The notes beneath the pieces were generated by a model. It worked only from the letters and a program-made list of their open reading frames with translations. It was not told the DNA's origin and made no database searches. Shown here piece after piece: positions 45,859 to 54,423 of a stretch of 64,000 nucleotides of DNA. Position numbers and translations under genes: made by a program. This DNA comes from Planctomycetota bacterium (GTDB taxonomy: Bacteria; Planctomycetota; Planctomycetia; Pirellulales; Pirellulaceae): assembly GCA_016872775.1 (NCBI GenBank), contig VGZA01000002.1, positions 142,531 to 206,530 on the forward strand, written 5' to 3'. Position 1 is the first letter of the stretch, and every line of letters starts with the position of its first letter.

Positions 45859-47364
45859 TCAGAACAATTCCAACAGCGGTCGACCTTCCTCCTGAAGGTT
45901 GTACGAGCGGTTCTGCGTGTCGGTTGCGGTCAGATCGCGAATGTCCATCGCGTGATAGATCGTGTGCGCGATATCCGCCGGAGTCACGCGCTGATCGGCT
46001 GGGTACTCGCCAAATTTGTCGCTGGCTCCGTAGGTCCGCCCTCCCCGGATGCCGCCGCCGGCGAGCAGATCGGTCAGGCAGTAGGTCCAATGATCGCGAC
46101 CGGCTCCACTGCTTCCGCCGGTTCGAGGATCGCCGATCCTTGGCTGCCGGCCCATCTCGCTGGTAACCAGAAGCAGTGTCGAATCCAGCAAACCGCGCTG
46201 CGCGAGGTCTTCCAAAAGCGCCGAGAAAGCGCGGTCAAATTCGGGAAGCAGCATCTCCTTGAGGCACTGGAAATTATTGCCGTGGGTATCCCATCCCCCC
46301 GCGCTGGAACATTTGAGTTTTTCGGCGCGAACTTTGTCGGGCATCCAGAATACGGTGATGAACGGCACACCCGCTTCGACGAGCCGGCGAGCCAGCAACA
46401 GGCCCATACCGTTAATCGTCTGCCCGTAACGCTCGCGAACCGATTCCGGTTCCCGCGAAACGTCCAACGCTCCCGCGGTCCCGGCGGAAGTAAGCAGGGA
46501 AAACGCCCGCTCGTGATGCCGGCGCCATTTCCGATTCTCCTGGAACTGTTCCAATTCACGCCGTGATGTGTCAAGCTCTCGCAGTAACGAGTGGCGATTC
46601 AGTAGCTTGGCCTTGGTCATCGCGGCGTCGAGCGTCAACGCGGGGGCATGAAACTTAAACGGCTGTTCCAAACCGTCGCTCGAAACTTGTTTCGAGTCTG
46701 CCATCGAGTTCGAATCGCTCCGGGTCGCCGTGAGATACAGCGGATCGTGCTCCGCCCCAAGTCGGCCCGCAAATTGGCCTGCCCGAATATCCGTAACGCC
46801 CTCCGGTATCCACGGGTAGGAAATCGCGTTCGGCAGCAGGCCGTGCGGGGGCAGTTTTGACGACACGACCGATCCGATAAACGGCCAGTCATCCCTTTGC
46901 TGTCGTCGTTCCGCCGGAACACCAATCGTGCGCGGATCGAGTCGGTGGCCCGTGAGATGGTAGTAGTAGCCCAGATGCGAATTGGTGGGGTCGGTGCCAT
47001 CCACCGAGTTGATGACCGCCAGATGATGGGCCTGCCGGGCCGTCATTGGCAGGTGCTCACACAACCGAACTCCCGGAGCCGATGTCGCGATCGATTTGAA
47101 CTCGCCGCGTATCTCCAAAGGCGCATTTGGTTTCATGTCCCATGTGTCGATATGGGAAGCGCCGCCACACAGAAAGAAGAGGACGGTTGACCTCGCGGAT
47201 GCGGCAACTCCGCCGGACGCCATTTCGGCCGCCGAAGCTGGCCGGACGGCCCATCCGCCCGGCAAGCCTGCAAGTCCCGCTCCCGACGCCACCAGAAACT
47301 GCCGCCGGGTGCTCCGCGGGTTGAAGCCGCTCGAGACCAAATTCCGGCGATCGCCAGGGATCAT
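45859..47364 (-). CDS. DUF1501 protein
   Basis: A 501-aa exported DUF1501 protein. ATG 47364 (MIPGDRRN) has AAAGG about 9 nt upstream; ATG 47379 is an alternative, and the frame extends to 47565. The Tat signal is STRRQFLVASGAGLAGLPGG. Family motifs include VLFFLCGGASHIDTWDMKP, YYYHLTGHRLDP, DDWPFIGSVVSSKLPP and LLVTSEMGRQPRIGD with RDHWTYCLTDLLAGGG. Near residue 225 the segment SKQVSS is encoded by a perfect 16-bp palindrome (46680-46695) identical in type to the 19.2-kb repeat array. Function unknown; it precedes the propeller hydrolase-like gene. Confidence 0.9.
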   Translation of the reverse strand: MIPGDRRNLVSSGFNPRSTRRQFLVASGAGLAGLPGGWAVRPASAAEMASGGVAASARSTVLFFLCGGASHIDTWDMKPNAPLEIRGEFKSIATSAPGVRLCEHLPMTARQAHHLAVINSVDGTDPTNSHLGYYYHLTGHRLDPRTIGVPAERRQQRDDWPFIGSVVSSKLPPHGLLPNAISYPWIPEGVTDIRAGQFAGRLGAEHDPLYLTATRSDSNSMADSKQVSSDGLEQPFKFHAPALTLDAAMTKAKLLNRHSLLRELDTSRRELEQFQENRKWRRHHERAFSLLTSAGTAGALDVSREPESVRERYGQTINGMGLLLARRLVEAGVPFITVFWMPDKVRAEKLKCSSAGGWDTHGNNFQCLKEMLLPEFDRAFSALLEDLAQRGLLDSTLLLVTSEMGRQPRIGDPRTGGSSGAGRDHWTYCLTDLLAGGGIRGGRTYGASDKFGEYPADQRVTPADIAHTIYHAMDIRDLTATDTQNRSYNLQEEGRPLLELF

Positions 47365-47563
47365 GAAACAGCCTTTCATCAAGTTCGGAGCGCGATTCCG
47401 GGTCACCGCGGAGACGGACAGCGTCAATAGCCGCGCCGGCATTATACTTGACGGCTGGCCAGCTCGTGTGTGCCACGGTTGAGAGTAATCCGGAAAGGTG
47501 CGTAGAATCTGCAGCCCGGATTGAAGGAAAGCCGATAGCAGATTGAGAGGGAATTTTCCGATC

Positions 47564-48513
47564 ATGACAACGATTGCGGCTGCCCTGCGTCTACACCAGC
47601 AGGGAAAACTGAAGGAGGCCGAGCGGGAATACGATCGGATCCTGGGCCAGTCGCCGAACGATGGCCAGGCGTTGCATCTGAAAGGGGTCGCGCGTCATCA
47701 GCAGGGTGACTTTTCGACGGCCTGCGATTACCTGTCCCGGGCCAAGCAAGTCACGCCTGGCAGCGGACTGACACGATGCGCATTGGCCCAGGCGCTGTGG
47801 GCCGTGAACCGCCACGAGCAGGCACTCGAGGAAATCTCGGCGGCGATCGGTTGCGAGCCTGAGCAGATCGCTTTTCGGCAAGTGCGTGCCGGTTTCCTGG
47901 CGGCGTTAGCGCGGGACGACGAACTGGCAATCGATCTCGAGTGGCTTGTCGAGCGCCAGCCTGATGACCTTGCGTCGCGCGAGCAGTTGGGAAACACCTG
48001 TTGGAAGCTCGGCCGGCTGCACGACGCCGCGAGACACTGCCAGACGATCGTGGAACGCGCCCCGGATTCCGCCACGGCGAAGCCAGCCTGGGGTCGGTGC
48101 TGCATCGGCTCGGCGACAGCCGAGCCGCGGTGGAGCCGCTGCGTCGGGCGCTGGAATTGCGCCCGGATTTTGCCCAGGCGCATAACAATCTCGGCAACGC
48201 ATTGCGATCGCTGGGCGAACTCGCGGAAGCGATCCAGCACTTCGATCGGGCGATCGAACTCGTCCCACGGCAGGCGGTTTTTTACGATAATCGAGGCCTG
48301 GCATTGCAGGAACTGGAACGAACGGACGCGGCACATAACGATTTTCTAAGCGCAGCAAGGCTGGACCCGAAATTGGGAACCGCACGGCTGCACCTGGGAC
48401 TGCTTCTCCGCGATCAGCGCCGCATTCAGGAGTCGCTGCTGTTTGCGCCCGCCAGCGCGGACCAGGAGTTTGCCGATACACTCGCCAAATTGCGGCCGAC
48501 CGTCGACGGGTGA
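47564..48513 (+). pseudogene. TPR-repeat protein, disrupted by a single-base frameshift
   Basis: From ATG 47564 the frame encodes tetratricopeptide repeats (LHQQGKLKEAEREYDRILGQ; AVNRHEQALEEISAAIGCEP; CWKLGRLHDAARHCQTIVER). It then loses its pattern near 48072 and ends at 48349. The same repeat pattern continues in another frame to 48513 (EASLGSVLHRLGDSRAAVEP; AHNNLGNALRSLGELAEAIQ; YDNRGLALQELERTDAA). Adding one C in GCC-ACGG at about 48072 restores an uninterrupted protein of about 316 aa with roughly six TPRs. Either a real frameshift or a sequencing error in a C run. TPR proteins act as protein-interaction scaffolds. Confidence 0.85.
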
Positions 48514-48538
48514 ACCCGCCTGGCACGCATCACGCCGA

Positions 48539-50005
48539 TCATCGACCGCCATCCAATTTCAAGATCTGATCGACCGAGACCTGCTCGAGCAACTGCCGTG
48601 AACCACCAGGCCAGGTCACCTCCAGAGAATAGGGGCCCGGCAGATCGCCGATGCCAAAGTGCAGCATCAGATCGTTCTGGCAACCTTGGCCTGTTCCGGC
48701 CTCGACTTGACGCGCGAGCACCTGGTCACCTTTGGTTCGCAATCGCACCTGGGCACCTACCGCCGATCGATTGTTGTTCTTTCCGTTTCCCGCCAGTTGC
48801 ACCGCGAGCCAATGACGGGCTGGGCTTTGGTTTTCGAACAACCGGCCCGCCGTTACAAGGTCGATATCGCCGTCGTGATCAAAGTCCGCGAATGCAGACT
48901 GGTAAGTCGGAGGCAGTCCGCCCAACCCTGCCGCCGCCGTGCGATCGGAAAAGACGAAACCGCCATCGTTGTGGAAAAGCGTAGGGTTGTTCTTGACGCC
49001 AAAAGACGCGGTCTCGTAAACCGTGGTGAAGAACAGATCCAGTTTTCCATCGTTGTCGATATCGCCTTCAGCGGGGCTGGCATACGATTCCTGATAATGA
49101 ACTCCACAAGGGCCGCGATCCTCGAATGCATATTTGGCTGCGGGTCCGAGGTTGCGCAAAAATCGAGACTTGGGTTGATCACCTCGACCGTCCACATGCG
49201 CAAAATTCCCGGCGAACAGGTCGAACAGACCGTCGTTGTCAAAGTCGCCCCAGCACGCGCCGATCGAATGCCCGCCGTCAAATCCGGGCGACGTGGCCAC
49301 CGCATTCAATTCCCGGGCCACATCTTCTAATTTTCCACCGCCGTCGTTGCGCCAGAGCAAGTTGGGCTGCAATCGATAGTTCGAGACATAAATATCGATG
49401 TCCCCATCCTGATCGAAATCGCAGGCGGTGACGCCTCGAGCGCGAAACCGCTGGTCGCTCCATGCGAGTTTGAACTCTTTGCCCTGCCCGTTCAAAAGCA
49501 GCAGATCGGGATAGGTGATCCCCGCGTCCCAATCCTCGTATCCACCAAGGTAAATATCGACAAACCCATCGCCATTCATGTCCGCCCAGCAGGCACCGAG
49601 CGAAACCGACTTGGGCAATTGTGGCAGTTTGAATGGCGAAAATGATTTGCCCTGCTCGTTGTGGAACAGCTGCATCGACGACCAGGAAAAAAGATCGGGA
49701 TACCCATCGTTGTCGAAGTCGGCGGCCACGACCTCTCCCACGCCCGTCGCCAGTTTGCTGAAGCGCTTACCAGCTTCATTCCGCCATACTGTTCCGGCGG
49801 AGCAGAGGTCGGTCCAACCGTCCTGGTCGACGTCGACCCAGCATGCCGAACCGTTTCCCAGTTCCAGCCCCAGATCGGCCGTTCGGTCACGAAAAGAGAA
49901 TTGCCCCGCCTCCTGGGCCGATCCGATGATCGGCAAGAAGCCAACGCAGCTCGCAAACACGATGCGATAAAACGCCTGCCAATTCCGCAATCGATTTCTC
50001 AGCAT
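48539..50005 (-). CDS. CRTAC1-family protein (FG-GAP/VCBS repeats plus ASPIC/UnbV)
   Basis: A 488-aa exported protein. ATG 50005 starts a signal-like segment (FYRIVFASCVGFLPIIGSAQ); the open frame reaches 50044. Seven or more calcium-binding FG-GAP/VCBS repeats are visible with D-x-D-x-D-G loops: DVDQDGWTDL, DFDNDGYPDL, DMNGDGFVDIYLG, DFDQDGDIDIYVS, DFDNDGLFDLFAG, DIDNDGKLDLFF and DFDHDGDIDLVT. The C-terminus is an ASPIC/UnbV domain (GAQVRLRTKGDQ; VTWPGGSRQLLEQV). It forms a beta-propeller on the cell surface or periplasm; the partner is unknown. Very common in planctomycetes. Confidence 0.93.
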   Translation of the reverse strand: MLRNRLRNWQAFYRIVFASCVGFLPIIGSAQEAGQFSFRDRTADLGLELGNGSACWVDVDQDGWTDLCSAGTVWRNEAGKRFSKLATGVGEVVAADFDNDGYPDLFSWSSMQLFHNEQGKSFSPFKLPQLPKSVSLGACWADMNGDGFVDIYLGGYEDWDAGITYPDLLLLNGQGKEFKLAWSDQRFRARGVTACDFDQDGDIDIYVSNYRLQPNLLWRNDGGGKLEDVARELNAVATSPGFDGGHSIGACWGDFDNDGLFDLFAGNFAHVDGRGDQPKSRFLRNLGPAAKYAFEDRGPCGVHYQESYASPAEGDIDNDGKLDLFFTTVYETASFGVKNNPTLFHNDGGFVFSDRTAAAGLGGLPPTYQSAFADFDHDGDIDLVTAGRLFENQSPARHWLAVQLAGNGKNNNRSAVGAQVRLRTKGDQVLARQVEAGTGQGCQNDLMLHFGIGDLPGPYSLEVTWPGGSRQLLEQVSVDQILKLDGGR

Positions 50006-50104
50006 GTAGCACCACAGCAAATAGATTTGTACATGTTCTCCCAAGGAAACGCCGGCCCATTATCGAGCAACGCTCCTACGCTGTGAAGTACGGTCGGCGC
50101 CGTA

Positions 50105-50126
50105 GGACGGGCCTCCAGGCCCGTCC
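50105..50126. repeat. 22-bp palindrome GGACGGGCCT-CC-AGGCCCGTCC
   Basis: Perfect 10-bp arms separated by two nucleotides, in the spacer between CRTAC1 and HAD genes. One of several different REP-like palindromes in this 260-bp spacer. Confidence 0.8.
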
Positions 50127-50200
50127 GGAAGTGCGAATAAGCGTCGAGAAGAAGAAGCGGGGAGTTCTCGCAAAGGAGTTCTTCTTACAAGAAGCCGTTG

Positions 50201-50219
50201 CAGGGGCTTCCAGCCCCTG
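50201..50219. repeat. palindrome CAGGGGCT-TCC-AGCCCCTG
   Basis: Perfect 8-bp arms with a 3-nt centre. The same sequence, inverted, occurs 110 bp away at 50311-50329. Confidence 0.8.
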
Positions 50220-50306
50220 GCGAATCGGGAAACCGCTTCAAGCCTCCGGCGTGCGCGGACGCTTGCCGAAAGCTCCGGTTCCAATCGTTGAACACTGAGC
50301 CAAGAC

Positions 50307-51008
50307 TCAGCAGGGGCTGGAAGCCCCTGCCACGATGGCGAGCAATTCCTCAGGGCAATCGATGATGTAATCGGCGCCCGATTGTTGTAGTTCCTCGCGG
50401 GAACGGAATCCCCAGGTGACGCCAACGCTGGACATCCGCGCGTTTCGGGCAGTGAGGATATCGACGGCAGAATCGCCGACAAACAGACAGTCGGACGCGT
50501 CGAGTCCAAAAGCTGCCCGAATTTCCATCGCGCCGGCGGCGTCAGGTTTGCGGGGCACATCGTCGCGCTGGCCCAGCACCAGGTCGAATGTCCCGGGAGG
50601 AAAGAACGTATCGACGCATTGGCAGGAGAATCGATGGGGTTTGTTCGAAAGTACCGCGAGCCGAATGCCACGACTCCGGAATGACGCTACGACCTCCATG
50701 ATGCCGTGATACGGCCGCGTGGTTTCATTCCACCGCCGCCCGTATTCCTCTCGCATCCTTGTCAGACAGGCGGTCAAGGTTGCCTCTTCCCGCGCCGTTT
50801 CGGGCAACGCTCGTTGAAAAAGGACCGCGACACCCTCGCCGACAAACGCTCGATACGATTCCACAGAATGCGGCGCAAACCCCATGGCGACCAGAACCGC
50901 GTTCGCGGAATTCGCGATGTCCGCGAGCGAATCGACCAACGTGCCGTCGAGATCAAAAAGTACGGCGCGGAACTTCGCGTCGGACCGGGTGCCTGTCTGC
51001 TGATTCAT
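50307..51008 (-). CDS. HAD-family phosphatase, phosphoglycolate phosphatase-like
   Basis: A 233-aa haloacid dehalogenase-type phosphatase. Motif I FDLDGTLVDS carries the nucleophile Asp, motif II is LAVLSNKPHRF, and motif III/IV are RKPDAAGAMEIRAAF and CLFVGDSAVDILTARNAR. The cap helices between match Gph-type proteins, which hydrolyse 2-phosphoglycolate and related sugar phosphates. ATG 51008 overlaps the stop of cinA by 4 bp (ATGA). The last seven codons are contributed by a palindromic repeat, so the natural C-terminus is uncertain. Confidence 0.88.
   Translation of the reverse strand: MNQQTGTRSDAKFRAVLFDLDGTLVDSLADIANSANAVLVAMGFAPHSVESYRAFVGEGVAVLFQRALPETAREEATLTACLTRMREEYGRRWNETTRPYHGIMEVVASFRSRGIRLAVLSNKPHRFSCQCVDTFFPPGTFDLVLGQRDDVPRKPDAAGAMEIRAAFGLDASDCLFVGDSAVDILTARNARMSSVGVTWGFRSREELQQSGADYIIDCPEELLAIVAGASSPC
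50311..50329. repeat. second copy of palindrome CAGGGGCT-GGA-AGCCCCTG
   Basis: Inverted copy of 50201-50219. It lies inside the 3' end of the HAD phosphatase gene and encodes that protein's last residues (AGASSP) just before Cys and the stop codon, so the repeat seems to have replaced the native end. Confidence 0.75.
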
Positions 51009-51535
51009 CGCTCCTGCTCCCGCTCAATCGCCTGTGCCAGCATCTCCAGGGTGATCGAGGCCGCTTCGTTGGCGCGAGCGATCCGCGTCTGCGACGTCAG
51101 CACCCGTTTGGCCGAATGGCGGATCCGAATCGAACGGCCGTGCCGCGCGGCAAACGCCATGTAAACGATGCCATCCTGCGCGGCGGGCGCGCCCGGCCCC
51201 AGATGGCCCGTCACACTGGCGGCGTAGTCGGCCTCTTCGGTCATCTTCAACACACCGGCGGCCATCTGCCGCGCGACTGTTTCGCTCACCGCGGAATATT
51301 GCTTCAGCTCCTGGTCGCGGACCAATAACCATGCCCGTTTGACCGCGTCTCGATAGGTCACGGCGGAACCGCAAAAACAATCGGAAATACCCGGGATTCG
51401 CCCCAGGCTGGCCGCGATCAAGCCCGCGGTGCAGCTCTCCGCAAGAACCAGCTTGCGATTCACCGATACCAGCAGTTGTGCGACCCGCTCGGCTCGTCGG
51501 CGCAAAATCGAACCCGTCCCGGCGCGATGCGTCAT
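51005..51535 (-). CDS. pncC: CinA-family nicotinamide-nucleotide amidohydrolase (PncC)
   Basis: A 176-aa single-domain CinA C-terminal protein. The enzyme deamidates nicotinamide mononucleotide to nicotinate mononucleotide in NAD salvage. Characteristic segments are LAESCTAGLIAASLGRIPG, GSAVTYRDAVKRAWLLV, AVSETVARQMAAGV and ADYAASVTGHLGPG. The usual N-terminal CinA molybdopterin-binding-like domain is absent, as in E. coli PncC. It overlaps the FAD gene by 4 bp and the HAD gene by 4 bp, so the three are translationally coupled. Confidence 0.9.
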   Translation of the reverse strand: MTHRAGTGSILRRRAERVAQLLVSVNRKLVLAESCTAGLIAASLGRIPGISDCFCGSAVTYRDAVKRAWLLVRDQELKQYSAVSETVARQMAAGVLKMTEEADYAASVTGHLGPGAPAAQDGIVYMAFAARHGRSIRIRHSAKRVLTSQTRIARANEAASITLEMLAQAIEREQER

Positions 51536-53196
51536 TTGGCTTCCGTCTTTATCCAGGCCAGTATTTGTCCGTCGCCGCGGAGTCGCGCTTCGAGTCGCGC
51601 GTAGTCGACGCGCTGTACCGACGCGCCGTCATCCAGGGTCTGGCAGGCGATCGTACCGGCCGATTGACCAAGGACCATGAAGACAGGTTCCATGCGGATC
51701 GAACCGTAAGCAATGTGCGACGCGGAAACGCAGACAGGTACCAGCAGGTTCTCGCATTCCGATTCGCGCGGCACAATCGCCGCGCGGCCGATCGGATACG
51801 GCGTAAAACCGTGAACCTGCACGTCGCCCTCGTTCCGCGCATGACCGTTGGAATCGACGTATCGCTGGACATTGTGGGAATCCATGCCATAGGCGGCAAG
51901 GCCGACGGATTCGGGAGCCAGTTCACGGCCCTGACAATGATGCTGCGTCATGACCAGCGCACCGATCATCCGTCGCGCTTCGCGCACGTAGAGTTGATGC
52001 GACCAGCCACCATGCTCGCGAAATTCGTCGCGGCAATTTCCCCAACGGCTGACTTCGTCTCGGACATGTCGGGGGACGCGCGGGTGATTGGCCAAGGTCC
52101 ACATCAGCCCGCGCTGGTAGCTCAGGTGTTCGCGAAAGACGGCTTCGCGTCGCGCGTCGTCACCTTCCGGCCAATCGTAACTTCCGAGGATATTGTCGGT
52201 GGAAAAGCCGAAATTGTTGTTGGTGTCGGTTTTTCGGTTCGGCATCAGGAAGGGGCTCCACGGCACCTTGGTCTCCCCCGCCTCAAAGTTCCGAAACAAC
52301 AGCTCGTAGCGCAGTTCGTCGTAATCGGCCGGCTTCTCGAACGGAATGCGGTTTTCGTCGACGTCGGTGACGCACATCCGAAAACAGTAGGCTTGAACCC
52401 GGTGGTCACCGGCACCTTCGTCGCCCGGCCCGTTGGCATGGACGCCGGGCAACAGGCCGCTGGCTGGATCTCCAGGACGTCGGTAAGCATCGACGCCAGG
52501 TTGCAGCTGGTGCTTCAGCGCCTGGCGCGTCTGCACGCCGTTGAGCGTCTCGCCATAGGTCGCGTTCGATTCACGTCCGACGTGGTACCGAACGCTGGCC
52601 GCGGCGAGCAGGTCGCCTTCGTACGTGGCGTCCACAAAAACCCGGCCGCGGATCGTTTCGCCGCCACCGGTACGCACGCCGACAATCCTCTGCCGCTCCA
52701 TTTCCACGGCTTGGGGCCGATTCAGCAGGCAATTCAGCCGTACGACGACCTGAGCCTCGGCCAACATTTCTCGGAGAATCGCTTCGGCGACGTGCGGTTC
52801 GAAGGTCCACATCGCATCCTCGCGCGCGGCTTCAGAAGCCCGCCCGCTTCGGTACTGATCCTGCCGTTCAAACTTCCATGCCTCCGGTCGCTGGTAGTAG
52901 GCTCGAACGCGACGATAGAACTCCCGCGAAAGGCCGCCGATCGCCGACTTGTTGCCGATGTCGGTCGCCCCTAATCCGCCACTGGTCAGGCCACCGACGT
53001 GCGCGCCCGGTTCGATCAGAACCACCGAACGCCCCATTCGCCGGACCTGGATCGCCGCCGCCACGCCCCCCGCTGTCGCCCCTACCACGACCACGTCAAA
53101 CGCATCTTCAACGGCAGTCGCCGATTTCCCGACCCCGGATCCCCCCGCCAGGGCTGTCGACAACACCAACGCGACAACAGATATACGCCGTTCCAC
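51532..53196 (-). CDS. exported FAD-dependent oxidoreductase
   Basis: A 554-aa protein from GTG 53196, which gives a signal-like start (MERRISVVALVLSTALAGGS) after GGGAG. The frame continues to 53274, overlapping the true 3' end of the upstream small gene. The dinucleotide-binding fold is VVVVGATAGGVAAAIQVRRM, then an FAD-dependent oxidoreductase domain (pfam12831-like) with GGLTSGGLGATDIGNKSAIG and VFVDATYEGDLLAAA. Later LLVPVCVSASHIAYGSIRME and LGQSAGTIACQ match the end of the family. In planctomycetes these exported enzymes often occur in polysaccharide loci. Reaction unknown. Confidence 0.87.
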   Translation of the reverse strand: MERRISVVALVLSTALAGGSGVGKSATAVEDAFDVVVVGATAGGVAAAIQVRRMGRSVVLIEPGAHVGGLTSGGLGATDIGNKSAIGGLSREFYRRVRAYYQRPEAWKFERQDQYRSGRASEAAREDAMWTFEPHVAEAILREMLAEAQVVVRLNCLLNRPQAVEMERQRIVGVRTGGGETIRGRVFVDATYEGDLLAAASVRYHVGRESNATYGETLNGVQTRQALKHQLQPGVDAYRRPGDPASGLLPGVHANGPGDEGAGDHRVQAYCFRMCVTDVDENRIPFEKPADYDELRYELLFRNFEAGETKVPWSPFLMPNRKTDTNNNFGFSTDNILGSYDWPEGDDARREAVFREHLSYQRGLMWTLANHPRVPRHVRDEVSRWGNCRDEFREHGGWSHQLYVREARRMIGALVMTQHHCQGRELAPESVGLAAYGMDSHNVQRYVDSNGHARNEGDVQVHGFTPYPIGRAAIVPRESECENLLVPVCVSASHIAYGSIRMEPVFMVLGQSAGTIACQTLDDGASVQRVDYARLEARLRGDGQILAWIKTEAK

Positions 53197-53245
53197 AGCT
53201 CCCGCCGCACCGCTTGAAAAGTGTGATTTCGTCCCCGAATTCCGA

Positions 53246-53525
53246 CTACGGTTTGCGCTGCAGCCGACCGTCATTTTCTTTCAGGAACGCGCGAATCTCG
53301 TCGGCGAATTCGAGAAGTCGCTGCCATTGCTCGACATACAACGTCACCGGCATGCGCTGTAGCCCGTAACACGCTGACTCCACCTTTCTCGCTGACCTTG
53401 CAATACAGTTGACCGCGTTTCGGCTTGTCCAATTCGTCCAGCATTCGTGACGCGTCGTCCAGCGTCAGTTCCTTACTCGCGACGTCGGCAAGGATCTCTT
53501 CCTTATTCCTTGCGGTTGCATCCAT
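53246..53525 (-). pseudogene. small conserved protein, frameshifted by one extra base
   Basis: ATG 53525 has AAAGGA upstream. The first 52 residues (EEILADVASKELTLDDASRM; QLYCKVSEKGGVSV) then lose sense in frame. Removing one of two A (plus strand 53368-53369) restores YGLQRMPVTLYVEQWQRLLE, continuing FADEIRAFLKENDGRLQRKP and a stop at 53246. The restored 92-aa protein looks like a small planctomycete family with a C-terminal helix that often accompanies the KVSxKGxxSVYGL core. As given, the product is broken. It is the first gene of the FAD/cinA/HAD operon. Confidence 0.75.
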
Positions 53526-53832
53526 GATCTGTCCTTTCTCGATGTCTCGGCCATCCCGGACAAATCCAATTCGGACCGACCGGAACTGTCAACGTTTCGC
53601 GCGGGACGTACCTCGCGGCAGGCTGTAGCAATTATGCCGATTATTCGGAGGGGGGACAATGGCCAACCCTGGCAACGGAATAACCGGGAGAACCTGGCTG
53701 GACCGAAAAGTTCCGCACAACAACCCCGATTTCCCGATCGATAAACTCCCCGCGGCTTAACACCGATGTAAGCTGTACAAGTTCGCCGCATTCCCCATTT
53801 GCCACCCCTCACCAACACTGGGAGAATGTTCC
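53526..53832. other. divergent intergenic region at 53.5-53.8 kb
   Basis: A 307-bp spacer between the small frameshifted gene and the 138-aa gene. No repeat or strong promoter; a possible TGTACA-like -10 on the plus strand near 53773-53780 is weak. Confidence 0.4.
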
Positions 53833-54249
53833 GTGGGTAAAGTCAAGAAAGAAATCAAAGTCGATCGCCGCATCGCCAACGACCGCCGCGACAGTCTGGA
53901 TCGTCGTAAACAGAGCGAGCCGGTGGCGGTCGAGCGCCGCGCCACAACGGAACGTCGGAAAGTGCCGCGACGCCGCCAGATCGATCCGACGACCTGCGAA
54001 CGGGATTACTCCACGGACGAGATCGAGTTCATGCAGGCGCTGGATGCCTATAAACGGGCCAATGGGCGGATGTTCCCCACCTGCAGCGAAATCCTGGAAG
54101 TGATCCGCGCGTTGGGATACGTTCGCATCACGCCTTGCCCTGCTTCCGTTATGATCAGCGAGGACGCGGCAGTCGCCGCGCCGCCCAGCGCCGCATCGGC
54201 ATCGCCGGAGTCGATTGCAATCGGACCATCGTTCGACACCCTTGCCTGA
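53833..54249 (+). CDS. hypothetical basic protein with Arg-rich N-terminus
   Basis: A 138-aa protein from GTG 53833. The first 55 residues are very rich in Arg/Asp pairs ([33 protein letters not shown]), similar to linkers seen in PilZ-type and nucleic-acid-associated proteins. A compact conserved-looking segment follows ([39 protein letters not shown]), typical of a planctomycete protein of unknown function. The tail is Ala/Ser-rich. A strong terminator follows. Confidence 0.75.
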   Translation: MGKVKKEIKVDRRIANDRRDSLDRRKQSEPVAVERRATTERRKVPRRRQIDPTTCERDYSTDEIEFMQALDAYKRANGRMFPTCSEILEVIRALGYVRITPCPASVMISEDAAVAAPPSAASASPESIAIGPSFDTLA

Positions 54250-54287
54250 CAAAAATTCAGCAAACGCGCCCGACACACCCACGGCCC

Positions 54288-54320
54288 GGCCGGCTCTTCC
54301 AGCAAGAGTCGGCCTTTTTT
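54288..54320 (+). terminator. rho-independent terminator after 138-aa gene
   Basis: GGCCGGCTCTT (54288-54298), loop CCAGC and AAGAGTCGGCC (54304-54314) form an 11-bp stem with one G-T pair, followed by TTTTTT. This is the clearest intrinsic terminator in the window. Confidence 0.85.
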
Positions 54321-54355
54321 GTTGCCGTTCGGCTCCCGTCCCGGGGCAAAAATAA

Positions 54356-54384
54356 TTGACTTTTGCCCCCAACCCTGTTCTCAT
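54356..54384 (+). promoter_or_regulatory. sigma-70 promoter candidate for Gfo/Idh/MocA gene
   Basis: TTGACT (54356-54361), a 17-bp spacer and TCTCAT (54379-54384) match consensus at 5/6 and 4/6. It would start transcription about 32 nt before ATG 54424, which also has AAGGA upstream. Confidence 0.5.
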
Positions 54385-54423
54385 GGTCGGCGATGCGACA
54401 ACCGGACCTAAAGGACCCGCAAC

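Noticed and set aside
53271..53525. 84-aa product in the original frame at 53.3 kb
   Set aside because: The sequence after residue 52 loses protein character; the one-base-corrected frame is clearly better.
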